Shown here in pieces: positions 18,496 through 26,252 of a stretch of DNA of 38,004 nt (position 1 is the stretch's first letter; each line of letters opens with the position of its first letter). The translations under genes were made by a program, and so were the position numbers. Source of the stretch: Bacillota bacterium (GTDB lineage: Bacteria > Bacillota > Clostridia > Peptostreptococcales > Anaerovoracaceae); the NCBI GenBank assembly GCA_017432345.1, contig JAFRJI010000029.1, forward strand, positions 1-38,004, given 5' to 3'. The notes beneath the pieces are model-generated. The model had not been told where the DNA came from, did not search any database, and was given only the letters and a program-made list of their open reading frames with translations.

Positions 18496-19259
18496 TTCAA
18501 TATGAAGAACTGGTCGAGGCCATTGAGAGTTTTGCACCGATCGACGAGTATAGAGAAATCGACAGCTCCGGAACGCAGATCCGGGTCGGGGACGGACGGA
18601 TCGACCGCATTCTGGTCTGTCTGGAAATCAACGACGCAGTCATCGACGAAGCGGTCCGGTACGACGCGGATATGATCATCACACATCATCCGCTGCTGTT
18701 CTATCCGCTCAGCAGTGTCACCATCGACGATGTACCGGGCCGGTACGTGGCGCGGCTTTTGGAGAAGGGCATCAGCGTCTATTCATCGCACCTGCCGTTT
18801 GATTTCTGCCCGACCGGAAACAACGCGTATCTGGCGGAGCGGTTGAACCTGGTGAATGTGAAGAAAGAGACCCCGGAACTGTTCACCGGATGCTTCGAAC
18901 AGGAACTCACGCTGGAGGAAGCCTGCCGGCTTAGCGAAGAAGTGCTGGACCTGCCGAAAGGCTACATCCACGTCGTCGACGGCGGGAAACCGGTCCGCAA
19001 GGTGGGAATGTGCACGGGTGCCGGAGGCGATTTGATCCGCGACGCGCTGGCGGCCGGCTGCGATCTGTTCATCACCGGCGATCTGAAGCTTCACGAAGCG
19101 CAGTATGCTAAGGCCATGGGCATCTCCATCATCGATGGCGGGCACTACGGCACGGAGAAGAGCTTTACGGAGAATTTTGCGCGGCAGCTGCGCGCGAAAC
19201 TGGGAGAAAACACCGCTGTATTGGAAGCGAAGGCGGACACGAACCCGTATACGTGGTAA
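18492..19259 (+). CDS. Nif3-like dinuclear metal centre protein (YqfO family)
   Basis: A 255-residue Nif3/NGG1p-interacting-factor family protein. Metal ligands appear in ITHHPLLF (H65, H66), in the SSHLPFD segment and in the C-terminal GGHYGTEK. The family forms toroidal hexamers; some members have been linked to GTP cyclohydrolase-like activity, but no general function is established. This copy lacks the central PII-like insertion found in the long B. subtilis YqfO form. It overlaps trmK and ends the dnaG-rpoD string; rnpB starts 42 bases later from its own promoter. Confidence 0.92.
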   Translation: MIQYEELVEAIESFAPIDEYREIDSSGTQIRVGDGRIDRILVCLEINDAVIDEAVRYDADMIITHHPLLFYPLSSVTIDDVPGRYVARLLEKGISVYSSHLPFDFCPTGNNAYLAERLNLVNVKKETPELFTGCFEQELTLEEACRLSEEVLDLPKGYIHVVDGGKPVRKVGMCTGAGGDLIRDALAAGCDLFITGDLKLHEAQYAKAMGISIIDGGHYGTEKSFTENFARQLRAKLGENTAVLEAKADTNPYTW

Positions 19260-19266
19260 GTTTTGC

Positions 19267-19295
19267 TTGCGTTTCGGCAGCGGGATTGGTATATT
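19267..19295 (+). promoter_or_regulatory. rnpB promoter
   Basis: TTGCGT (19267-19272), 17 bases, TATATT (19290-19295), with a TGG directly before the -10 making it an extended element. It ends seven bases before the predicted 5' end of the RNase P RNA. Confidence 0.7.
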
Positions 19296-19301
19296 GTTGT
19301 T

Positions 19302-19657
19302 CGGGTAAGACAGACAATCGCGTGGTTCTCCGGGAACCATGAGGAAAGTCCGGGCTCCGCAGGGCAGGGATGCCGGATAACGTCCGGCGTAGGTAACTAT
19401 AGGGAAAGTGCAACAGAAAGCATACCGCCGAACGGCTTTGCCGTGGTAAGGTTGAAATTGTGAGGTAAGAGCTCACAGGGAAGCATGGTAACATGTTTCT
19501 CCGGTAAACCCCATCCGGAGCAAGACCAAACAGGGCTTTTGGCTTCGGCCAGATGGCGGCCCGTCATCGCCCGAGAGGTAGGTCGCTCGAACCTGTCGGA
19601 AACGGCAGGTCTAGATAGATGATTGTCAGATACAGAACCCGGCTTATGTCTTGCCCC
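19302..19657 (+). ncRNA. rnpB: RNase P RNA, bacterial type A
   Basis: This is the catalytic RNA that trims the 5' leader of pre-tRNAs. The conserved core elements appear in order: GAGGAAAGTCCGGGCTCC (19341 on), AGGGCAGG, AACTATAGGGAAAGTG, GTAAGAGCTCACAGGGAAG, GGTAAACCCC, GAGCAAGACCAAA, TAGATAGATGATTGTCA and ACAGAACCCGGCTTA. Helix P1 is formed by GGGTAAGAC (19303-19311) and GTCTTGCCC (19648-19656) with one wobble pair, which sets both ends. A run of six Ts follows P1 and should end transcription. Of the two bacterial architectures, the length near 356 and the core order fit type A, not the Bacillus type B; the class assignment is less certain than the gene itself. Confidence 0.95.
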
Positions 19658-19675
19658 ATTTTTTCAAAAAAGCCC

Positions 19676-19704
19676 TTGAATTGTTGGGCGATTATAGTTA
19701 TAAT
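19676..19704 (+). promoter_or_regulatory. tRNA-Leu promoter
   Basis: TTGAAT (19676-19681), 17 bases, TATAAT (19699-19704): a near-consensus promoter located 31 bases before the tRNA. Confidence 0.8.
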
Positions 19705-19735
19705 ATTCCATGTTGCAGGCAAGTTCTGCAGACGT

Positions 19736-19822
19736 GCGGATATGGCGGAATTGGCAGACGCGCACGGTTCAGGTCCGTGTGGTAGCAATATCGTGGAAGT
19801 TCGAATCTTCTTATCCGCACCA
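19736..19822 (+). tRNA. tRNA-Leu (anticodon CAG)
   Basis: A class II tRNA of 87 bases with the CCA encoded. The acceptor stem is GCGGATA (19736-19742) with TATCCGC (19812-19818). The anticodon stem-loop is ACGG-TTCAGGT-CCGT, giving anticodon CAG. A long variable arm and the T-loop GTTCGAAT are present. It has its own promoter and terminator. Confidence 0.96.
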
Positions 19823-19826
19823 GGAA

Positions 19827-19855
19827 ACAGCGCATCAGACGGTGCGCTGTTTTTC
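19827..19855 (+). terminator. Terminator after tRNA-Leu
   Basis: ACAGCGCA (19827-19834) pairs perfectly with TGCGCTGT (19843-19850), followed by five Ts. Confidence 0.88.
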
Positions 19856-19874
19856 GTTGTTTCAGAAGCGTTTC

Positions 19875-19883
19875 TGTGATAAT
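19875..19883 (+). promoter_or_regulatory. Extended -10 element just before mnmA
   Basis: TGT-GATAAT is an extended -10 that ends eight bases before the mnmA ATG; a TTGTTT lies 15 bases upstream. A new promoter is needed because the tRNA terminator precedes it. Transcription would start at or within two bases of the start codon. Confidence 0.55.
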
Positions 19884-19891
19884 GTATTTGT

Positions 19892-20950
19892 ATGAGTAAA
19901 GTAATGGTCGCCATGAGCGGCGGCGTGGATTCCAGCGTAGCCGCCTACATACTGAAACAGCAGGGCTACGAATGCGTCGGGGCCACGATGCTCCTGCACG
20001 GGCAGGCGGCGGAGGGCGAAAGCGCCGACATCCGGGACGCCAAAGCCGTTGCCGGACGCCTGGGAATCGAGCACTATATTTTTGATCTGCGGGAGGAGTT
20101 CGAGGAGCGCGTCATCCAGCCGTTCATCGACGCCTACGTGAACGGGCGCACGCCGAACCCGTGCGTCTTCTGTAACCGGCAGATGAAGTTCAGGGCTTTG
20201 CAGGAAAAGGCGGAGGAACTGGGTTGCGACCTGATCGCGACCGGGCATTACGCGCGTCTGGAGAAACCGGCGGATCCGTCGGAAGAGGGAGCGCGCTGCG
20301 TCTTGCGGAAATCAGCGATCCCGGAGAAAGACCAGAGCTATGTGCTTTGCATGCTGACCCAGGAGCAGCTGTCGAAATCGCTGTTCCCGCTGGAAGGCAT
20401 GGCGAAGGACGAGGTGCGCCGGATTGCCGGCGAGATCGGACTGGCGGTGGCCGACAAACCGGACAGCCAGGACATCTGCTTCGTGCCGGACGGCCGGTAC
20501 GCCGAATTCATCGAGGCCCACGAGCGGACCACGTTCCCGGAAGGGGATTATTGCGATGAGGAAGGAAACATCGTGGGCCGCCACAAGGGGATCATCCGTT
20601 ACACCATCGGACAGCGAAAGGGGCTGGGCATCGCGCTGGGAAGGCCGGTCTTCGTGAAGACCATCGACCCGGAAACCAACCGCGTGATCCTGAGCGACAA
20701 CGACGCGCTCTTTACCGACACGCTCCGGTCCGGTGATTTCAACTGGGTCTCCATCGCGCCGCCGATGAAGCCGATACATGCAAAGGCCCGGATCCGCTAC
20801 CAGCACGCTGAACAGCCGGCTGTGATCCTGCCTGCGGAAGACGGTTCCGTGACGATCCGCTTTGAGCAGCCGCAAAGGGCCATTACACCAGGACAGACCG
20901 TTGCCGTATATGAAAATGACATCTTGTTGGGCGGAGGAACGATCGATTGA
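19892..20950 (+). CDS. mnmA: tRNA-specific 2-thiouridylase MnmA
   Basis: A 352-residue enzyme that puts sulfur on U34 of tRNAs for Lys, Glu and Gln, using ATP and sulfur passed from a cysteine desulfurase. The PP-loop ATP motif is AMSGGVDSSVAA at the N-terminus. Catalytic cysteines are C91 (NPCVFCNRQMKF) and C196 (SQDICFV). The family length and the start MSKVMVAMSGG leave no room for a longer N-terminus. There is no Shine-Dalgarno; an extended -10 ends eight bases before the ATG, so the mRNA is probably leaderless. A nifS gene that could donate sulfur is at 32.5 kb. The stop overlaps the next ATG (TGATG). Confidence 0.96.
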   Translation: MSKVMVAMSGGVDSSVAAYILKQQGYECVGATMLLHGQAAEGESADIRDAKAVAGRLGIEHYIFDLREEFEERVIQPFIDAYVNGRTPNPCVFCNRQMKFRALQEKAEELGCDLIATGHYARLEKPADPSEEGARCVLRKSAIPEKDQSYVLCMLTQEQLSKSLFPLEGMAKDEVRRIAGEIGLAVADKPDSQDICFVPDGRYAEFIEAHERTTFPEGDYCDEEGNIVGRHKGIIRYTIGQRKGLGIALGRPVFVKTIDPETNRVILSDNDALFTDTLRSGDFNWVSIAPPMKPIHAKARIRYQHAEQPAVILPAEDGSVTIRFEQPQRAITPGQTVAVYENDILLGGGTID

Positions 20951-22053
20951 TGAGAGAAAAGAAGAAAAAGAAAAACATGAAAATCCTGTTGATCTGTCTG
21001 ATCATTCTGTGTCTGATCGGCGGCGTACCGTTCCTGATGATCAAGATGTGCAAATCCACGCACATCCACGCGCCGAACGGACAGCACGTCTATAAATTCT
21101 ATGACGAACCGGAGGGCACGCTGGACGGGATCTATCTGGGTTCCAGCGCGGCGGACAAATTCTGGCTGCCGACGGAAGCCTTCGACCGGTCCGGCATCGC
21201 GATCTATAATCTGGGGACCACGAACCAGCCGTTCGTGACCACCAAGTATATCATCGAAGAAGCGCTGAAGACCCAGAAGGACATGGATGTGATCCTGATC
21301 GAGATCCGCTGTCTGGTGCGGCCGGTCCGTAAGACCAGCGAAGAGTTCGTCAAGATCTGGACCGACGTCATGCCATTTTCCAAAAACCGCAGCGCTATGA
21401 TCAAGCGGTATCTGGAATACAACAAAGAAGCCGGCGCGGACATCGATTACAGTCCGAACGACTACTACTTCCCGGTGGGGCGCAACCACATGGAATGGAT
21501 CAAGAAATTCAACTTGGGAGACTTCGCGCTCCTGTTCGCCGACACGAAGCGGCTGCATTCCTACAAAGGCTATCCGAAAGACCACCTGACGTTCCTGATC
21601 GAACCGCAGAAGAATCCGAAACCGTTCACTGAATCGGAGCCGCTGGAGCCGATCAAAGAAGAGATGTTCCAGGATCTGTTGGACTACTGCAAAACCCTGG
21701 ATGCGAAAGTCATCTTCGTCTCGGCGCCGTTCCTGTATCTCAAGAGCGGCATCGAGCAGACGACCTACGTTCTGGACCGCTGCGAAGAGGAGGGCTTTGA
21801 TACGCTGAACTTCAACTGCGAGCCGCTGCAGAGCGAGATCGATCTGGACTGGAAGCACGATTTCTATAACTACAAGCACACCAATTACTGGGGTGCCGTG
21901 AAATTCACCGATTTCATGACGGACTACCTTGTGCAGAACTACGACCTGCCGGATCACCGGGGCGACCCGAAGTACGACAGCTGGGTCGAGCGGTCGGAGA
22001 ACCTGCACGAAGTCGTTGAAGAATACGAAGCGACGATGCAGCAAGGACAGTAA
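20950..22053 (+). CDS. Membrane-anchored SGNH-hydrolase-like protein, function unknown
   Basis: 367 residues. A very basic start (MREKKKKKNMK) precedes one hydrophobic helix at about 12-33, then an extracellular domain. GIYLGSSAADKFW (60-72) looks like the nucleophile block of SGNH/DltD-like proteins (the second Ser of GSS), and YKHTNYWGAVKFTD late in the protein like the histidine block. Such proteins often add or remove acyl groups on cell-wall polymers; the substrate is unknown. ATG 20950 overlaps the mnmA stop as TGATG; a TTG at 20947 is nearer to GGAGG (20933-20937) and is an alternative. It is followed by a bidirectional terminator. The assignment to SGNH is tentative. Confidence 0.75.
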   Translation: MREKKKKKNMKILLICLIILCLIGGVPFLMIKMCKSTHIHAPNGQHVYKFYDEPEGTLDGIYLGSSAADKFWLPTEAFDRSGIAIYNLGTTNQPFVTTKYIIEEALKTQKDMDVILIEIRCLVRPVRKTSEEFVKIWTDVMPFSKNRSAMIKRYLEYNKEAGADIDYSPNDYYFPVGRNHMEWIKKFNLGDFALLFADTKRLHSYKGYPKDHLTFLIEPQKNPKPFTESEPLEPIKEEMFQDLLDYCKTLDAKVIFVSAPFLYLKSGIEQTTYVLDRCEEEGFDTLNFNCEPLQSEIDLDWKHDFYNYKHTNYWGAVKFTDFMTDYLVQNYDLPDHRGDPKYDSWVERSENLHEVVEEYEATMQQGQ

Positions 22054-22072
22054 CGGTAATAAGGCAAATAAA

Positions 22073-22121
22073 AAAGACTGTCATGTCGATCACACGGATC
22101 GATTTCCTGACAGTCTTTCTT
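22073..22121. terminator. Bidirectional terminator between convergent genes
   Basis: AAAGACTGTCA (22073-22083) pairs with TGACAGTCTTT (22108-22118); an inner TCGATC/GATCGA stem extends the hairpin. A-rich sequence on the left and T-rich sequence on the right let it work for the SGNH-like gene (+) and the Rrf2/deacetylase transcript (-). Confidence 0.88.
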
Positions 22122-22158
22122 TTATTATCTATTATCTGATTTTTTGTGACTGGTTGTC

Positions 22159-22550
22159 CTACTCCAGAATGCTGGCCACGCTCTTGCTCTTGAGCTCATT
22201 GATCAGCATCTCCTGGATGCGTTCCATCTCCAGGTGCACTTTGCACGGCAGGTCGTCGGTGTCCCGGTCGCAGGCTTCCTTCATGCAGTGGACGATCGCC
22301 AGATCCTCTTCGGTGATGCTGACCACATCGTACATCGTCAGGTCGTCTAAATCACGGCACAGATAATAGCCGCCCTGGTTGCCCCGTTCCGACTTCACCA
22401 GCCCGTTCATCTCCATCTCGCGGATGATCTTATATGCAAAGGCTTCGGGATATCTTCTGTTTCGCAGATTTCCCGGACGTTATGGATCTTGCCGTCCTTC
22501 AGGGCTCTGCAGATCCGGATCGCGTAATCGCTTCTTCTCGTAATGATCAC
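22159..22550 (-). pseudogene. Rrf2-family transcriptional regulator, frameshifted
   Basis: Read on the minus strand, a GTG at 22550 with AAGGAGG seven bases upstream opens MIITRRSDYAIRICRALKDG, the typical winged-helix start of an Rrf2 regulator. After KDIP-like EDIPK (codon 36, ending at 22443) the frame breaks and hits a TGA. The continuation FAYKIIREMEMNGLVKSERG...GGYYL is perfect one base out of phase. One missing base between 22443 and 22440 (a G would restore Ala) explains it: 392 bases instead of 393. The C-terminal half keeps the Cys triplet (HCMKEAC ... PCKVH) used for Fe-S or redox sensing. The gene follows the deacetylase by 12 bases. A sequencing error is possible. Confidence 0.85.
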
Positions 22551-22562
22551 TGGTTTTCCTCC

Positions 22563-23954
22563 TTAACGAATACTTCGGATGACCTGGCCGGCCTTCGGTG
22601 TTTTGCCCGTCTTGTATTTGACCAGTTCACTGACGGTAACGAGCTGGTAACCGTGTTTCTGGAGCCACGGTATGATCTGCTCGCTGGCCGTTGCTGTTTC
22701 ATCGTAGATCGAATGCATCAGGATGATCTTGCCATCCAGGTTTTTGGAATTCTTGACGGACTGGAAGATCTTCTTCGGGTTTCTCGATTCCCAGTCACGC
22801 GTATCGAGCGTCCACAGGACGGAGGTCATACCCATCGATTTGATGACGCTGTTGACCTTGTTGTTGAAATCCCCGTACGGCGGACGGATCAGTTCCGGCG
22901 TGACGCCGGTCAGATCTTTGATTTCTTCGTTCGTGCGCTTGATCTGCCGTTCGATCTGTTTCTTTGACAGAAGCGACAGCTGCGGATGATCCCAAGAATG
23001 GTTCCCGATCTCACAGCCGATCTCGGCCGCTTTGACGGCGTTGTCACCAAAGTACTGCAGCCGGTAGCCCTGATAGAAGAATGTCGCCACGGCGCCGTTT
23101 TTCTCCAGGCACTCCAGTATCCTGGCTTCGCTTTTGCCGCCCGGCCCATCATCGTATGTGACGGCGACCATCGGCTGGTTCTTGTTGATGTAACGTTCCA
23201 GGACCTTCGGACGGACCGCGGAGAGAATGTACTTGTAAGGGATCTTAACCGTGATCGTCCCGCAGGACGGATCCGCCACGGTATCTTCATCAAAGAAGAA
23301 AATAACGGTGTTGCCGGTCAGAAGGAACTTGTTGTAGTTCGAATCATCTTCGGAAACGTACTTTCTCCAGTCCCGGTTCAGTTTTTCCTTGCCGAACGCT
23401 TTGTTGAAGTAGTTCCGGCAGAATGACGAAGCTTTGGCGCGGTAGTTCACGTTCAGCGCCTGCAGCGGCTTGATTCTATTCCCGCTCTCTTCCGAAAACA
23501 GGAATGTTCGGACATCGGTCTTTTTCAGGACCATCTCGCTTCCTTGTTCTTCGTAGAGCTTTGTATAAATGACCAGCGATTCCGCACCGTTCCCGGATTG
23601 ATGCACCGTGGAGTCCACGACGCAGGCGTGCTTCAGATCTTTGGATTTCTCCTTCTTTACGATCGCGCGGCACTTCTTGATCCGGTCTTTGATCTTTTTG
23701 TCCCGGAATTCGCTGATGAGTTCTCCTGTGTCAGTATCCTTTCTTACTGCTGTTGCAAACGCTTCATCGTACTTGTAGTCAACGCTGACGTTTTGATTTA
23801 TGTTGAATAGCGTTTTCTCGTAAAACGCTTTATCCGCAAATTCCTGAAATTCCCGGCTGTCCTGATAAATGTCCGTGTGTGTCAACGAACGAATCAGGAA
23901 AAAGCCGCCTCCGAGAATCACAAGAATCATCAAAAATGCGATCAGTTTTCTCAT
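22563..23954 (-). CDS. Membrane-anchored polysaccharide deacetylase (PdaC-like, NodB domain)
   Basis: 463 residues. An N-terminal hydrophobic helix (about 4-22) anchors an extracellular protein. Residues about 40-245 form a DUF4163/DUF3298-like (RsiV-type) region as in B. subtilis PdaC. The NodB catalytic domain follows from about 260: TYDDGP (266-271), metal ligands H319 and H323 in HSWDH, RPPYG (357-361), DTRDW (384-388) and LMHS with H414. It likely removes N-acetyl groups from peptidoglycan or a related glycan, which gives lysozyme resistance in known cases. No Shine-Dalgarno is present: an extended -10 (TGC-TATAAT) ends six bases before the ATG. An Rrf2 remnant follows in the same transcript. 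Confidence 0.93.
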   Translation of the reverse strand: MRKLIAFLMILVILGGGFFLIRSLTHTDIYQDSREFQEFADKAFYEKTLFNINQNVSVDYKYDEAFATAVRKDTDTGELISEFRDKKIKDRIKKCRAIVKKEKSKDLKHACVVDSTVHQSGNGAESLVIYTKLYEEQGSEMVLKKTDVRTFLFSEESGNRIKPLQALNVNYRAKASSFCRNYFNKAFGKEKLNRDWRKYVSEDDSNYNKFLLTGNTVIFFFDEDTVADPSCGTITVKIPYKYILSAVRPKVLERYINKNQPMVAVTYDDGPGGKSEARILECLEKNGAVATFFYQGYRLQYFGDNAVKAAEIGCEIGNHSWDHPQLSLLSKKQIERQIKRTNEEIKDLTGVTPELIRPPYGDFNNKVNSVIKSMGMTSVLWTLDTRDWESRNPKKIFQSVKNSKNLDGKIILMHSIYDETATASEQIIPWLQKHGYQLVTVSELVKYKTGKTPKAGQVIRSIR

Positions 23955-23960
23955 GGCATC

Positions 23961-23969
23961 ATTATAGCA
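23961..23969 (-). promoter_or_regulatory. Extended -10 directly before the deacetylase start
   Basis: On the minus strand TGC-TATAAT is followed by six bases and the ATG. With the usual 6-8 base distance, transcription would begin at the start codon itself. No clear -35 is seen. Confidence 0.65.
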
Positions 23970-24024
23970 TAATTTTCTTTAAATGGTCTATTTTAGTCTA
24001 ATTTAAATTCACTTTTTCAATCGG

Positions 24025-24053
24025 TTTACATTTTCCTTTTCTGGTGTTAGAAT
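24025..24053 (+). promoter_or_regulatory. mscL promoter
   Basis: TTTACA (24025-24030), 17 bases, TAGAAT (24048-24053), with TGT before the -10. It gives a leader of about 43 bases containing a normal RBS. Confidence 0.7.
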
Positions 24054-24102
24054 TCTTTATGGTAATTATCTTGATTTTTTATAAATAATGGGAGAGAGCA
24101 AC

Positions 24103-24513
24103 ATGAAGAGTTTTATTAATGAATTCAAGGAATTTGCTTTAAAGGGCAATGCTTTCGAAATGGCTGTCGGCATCATCATCGGTGCTGCCTTCACCGCGAT
24201 CGTCACGTCACTGGTCGATGATATCATCTCGCCGCTGATCGGACTGTTCGTGAAGGTGGACTTCAATGAACTGGCTGCCAACGTCATGGGCGTAGACATC
24301 AAGTACGGTGCCTTTATCATGGCCATCATCAACTTCCTGATCGTCGCGCTGGTCCTGTTCCTGATGATCAAATCCGTCAACAAGGCCGGTAGCCTGAAGA
24401 AAAAGGAAGAAGAAGAGGAAGCGCCGACTACCAAGGTCTGCCCGTTCTGCAAATCCGAGATCGCGATCGATGCGACGAGATGCCCGAACTGCACCTCGGA
24501 ACTGGCTGAATAA
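24103..24513 (+). CDS. mscL: Large-conductance mechanosensitive channel MscL with C-terminal zinc ribbon
   Basis: A 136-residue membrane channel that opens under high membrane tension and releases solutes during osmotic downshock. The N-terminal helix MKSFINEFKEFALKGN and TM1 (about 17-45, AVGIIIGAAFTAIVTSLVDD) are typical, and TM2 spans about 70-92. After a Lys/Glu linker the usual MscL tail is followed by a zinc ribbon: C113-P-F-C116 and C127-P-N-C130. Such fusions occur in some Gram-positive anaerobes; their role is not known to me. The ATG at 24103 with GGAGAG six bases upstream is preferred to the ATG at 24088. Confidence 0.95.
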   Translation: MKSFINEFKEFALKGNAFEMAVGIIIGAAFTAIVTSLVDDIISPLIGLFVKVDFNELAANVMGVDIKYGAFIMAIINFLIVALVLFLMIKSVNKAGSLKKKEEEEEAPTTKVCPFCKSEIAIDATRCPNCTSELAE

Positions 24514-24522
24514 TCGCAACAC

Positions 24523-24548
24523 AAAAGACCGCCGCGGCGGTCTTTTTT
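24523..24548. terminator. Bidirectional terminator between mscL and the pseudouridine synthase gene
   Basis: AAAAGACCGCC (24523-24533) and GGCGGTCTTTT (24536-24546) are exact reverse complements with A-rich and T-rich flanks, serving convergent genes. Confidence 0.9.
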
Positions 24549-24555
24549 ATTGTCG

Positions 24556-25449
24556 TTATTTCCCTCGACAGAACGCGATGGCCTTTTGCATATCTTCCGG
24601 AAGAGGAGCCTCGATGCGGAGAGGTTTTCCCGTGGCGGGGTGGGAGAATTCCAGCCGCGCGGCGTGGAGCGCCTGTCGCTCGATGATGTAGGGCTTTTCC
24701 TCTCCGTACAGGTGGTCGCCGAGGATGGGATGTCCGATGTGGGCCATGTGGACGCGGATCTGATGCGTCCGGCCGGTCTCCAGGCCCAGTTCCACCAGCG
24801 TGTAGCGGGCGAACCGTTCGAGGACGGTGTAGTGGGTGACCGATGGCGCGCCGCCTTCCATGACGCGGCGCCGGATGTCGACAGGGTCCGGGCGTCCGAT
24901 CGGCAGGTCGATGGTCCCGCGGTCTTCTTCCAACACGCCGGAGACGATAGCGATGTAGGTCTTGTGGAGAAGGCCTTTGCGCATCTGTCCCGTCAGCTCG
25001 TTCTGGCTGTACGCGTTCTTGGCGACGATCAGCAGTCCGGAGGTGTCCATATCCAGCCGGTTCACGAAACGGATCTTCCATGACTGGCCGTGATCCGCCT
25101 GGTACTGCATCAGCCCGTTCGCCACCGTACCAGCCGGATGTCCCTTGGTCGGGTGGACGATGAGTCCAGGCTGCTTGTTCAAAAGCAGCAGATCATCATC
25201 TTCATAGACCGGATCGAGAGGAATCGGCTGTGCCGGGAAGTGGCTTTCCTCCTCCGGCAGGGCGATGGAAACCACATCGCCGGTCTTGACCTTGTACCAG
25301 CCCTGGGTCGGCTCGCCGTTCAGATAGACGAGCTTTTCCCGCTTGACTTTGTTTCGGAAACGTGAAGAGAAGTCAAAGTACATCCGCATGATGTCTTTGA
25401 CTTCTTTGCCTTCGTCTTCGATTGTAACGGTGTGTTTGAATTCTGTCAT
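24556..25449 (-). CDS. RluA-family rRNA pseudouridine synthase
   Basis: A 297-residue pseudouridine synthase of the RluA/RluD type, which isomerises uridines in large-subunit rRNA or tRNA. The catalytic Asp is D133 in NRLDMDTSGLLI; KQPGLIVHPTKGH, KTYIAIVSG and GRTHQIRVHMAHIGHPILGD are the other family blocks. A short S4-like region forms the N-terminus. The target uridine cannot be told from sequence. The start overlaps the nadK stop by one base (TAATG), so it is the last gene of a pepF-nadK-rlu operon. It ends at a bidirectional terminator. Confidence 0.93.
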   Translation of the reverse strand: MTEFKHTVTIEDEGKEVKDIMRMYFDFSSRFRNKVKREKLVYLNGEPTQGWYKVKTGDVVSIALPEEESHFPAQPIPLDPVYEDDDLLLLNKQPGLIVHPTKGHPAGTVANGLMQYQADHGQSWKIRFVNRLDMDTSGLLIVAKNAYSQNELTGQMRKGLLHKTYIAIVSGVLEEDRGTIDLPIGRPDPVDIRRRVMEGGAPSVTHYTVLERFARYTLVELGLETGRTHQIRVHMAHIGHPILGDHLYGEEKPYIIERQALHAARLEFSHPATGKPLRIEAPLPEDMQKAIAFCRGK

Positions 25450-26252
25450 TAGAGGAACTTGTCCTTTACTTTGTCCCAGAAATCGTAATCCTTGAAACGG
25501 ATCAGATTGACGACTTTGGTTGATTTGCGCACCTCGATTTCCTGCACGTTCGCGTAGCTGGAGATCTCGCCGTCATTGGCGATGTAGATGCGCTGTTCCG
25601 GTGATTCCGGAATGATACCGATGTTCATGTCGTCCGGCAGCAGGATGCTGGACGTGAACGACCGGTACGCGGTCGTGTTCATCGGCGCGATCGGCGTGAC
25701 CTGCAAAAGCTTCAGCCTCGGGTCGACGATGGATCCGCCGAGGGAGTAGTTGTAAGCCGTACTGCCGGCAGAGGTCGCGACCAGAATACCGTCGCCGCTG
25801 AATTTTTCGATCGGTTTGCCGCCGATGGTGATGTCGAAATGGATCGAGTAGGATTTACGGCCGGTGATCGTGATCTCGTTCAGACCGATGTGCTCGATCA
25901 TATTGCCGTCTTCTTCAGTGACGATGCATTTGACGGTGCCCAGTTCCTGGATGGAATAGTTGTCGTTCTTATAGTCTTCGATGAAGTGATCGATCGTTTC
26001 CGGCAGGATCTCCTGGAAGAACCCCAGGTGGCCTGTGTTCACGCCGACGATCGGGCATTCCGGGAAGTTGCATTTGTGGATGGTCTCCAGAAACGCGCCG
26101 TCGCCGCCCACGCAGACGATCAGATCGGTCCTCGGAGTGTACTCGCCCATGACGGTGCAACCCAGGTCGAGCAGCCGCTTCTGCAGATCCGCCTTGACGT
26201 CCCGGGACATTTCCGTGTCATTTGTAAAAATCGATATCACATGTTTATTCAT
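25449..26252 (-). CDS. nadK: NAD kinase
   Basis: A 267-residue ATP- (or polyphosphate-) NAD kinase making NADP. Family signatures are GGDG (49-52) in VCVGGDGAFLETIHKC, NTGHLGFFQE and TSAGSTAYNYSLGGSIVDP. An ATG at 26267 is in frame but has no RBS; the ATG at 26252 has AAGGTGA five bases upstream and the conserved MNKHVISIFTND start. It overlaps the end of pepF by eight bases, so translation is likely coupled. The other NAD gene in the window, nadE, is on the opposite strand at 31.5 kb. Confidence 0.95.
   Translation of the reverse strand: MNKHVISIFTNDTEMSRDVKADLQKRLLDLGCTVMGEYTPRTDLIVCVGGDGAFLETIHKCNFPECPIVGVNTGHLGFFQEILPETIDHFIEDYKNDNYSIQELGTVKCIVTEEDGNMIEHIGLNEITITGRKSYSIHFDITIGGKPIEKFSGDGILVATSAGSTAYNYSLGGSIVDPRLKLLQVTPIAPMNTTAYRSFTSSILLPDDMNIGIIPESPEQRIYIANDGEISSYANVQEIEVRKSTKVVNLIRFKDYDFWDKVKDKFL

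Noticed and set aside
20797-22044. A 415-codon minus-strand frame across the SGNH-like gene
   Set aside because: The plus-strand gene has a membrane anchor, a coupled start with mnmA and a terminator; the minus-strand frame lacks all of these.
22435-22450. Programmed -1 frameshift joining the two halves of the Rrf2 gene
   Set aside because: No X-XXY-YYZ slippery heptamer or downstream structure is present at the break; a lost G explains it more simply.
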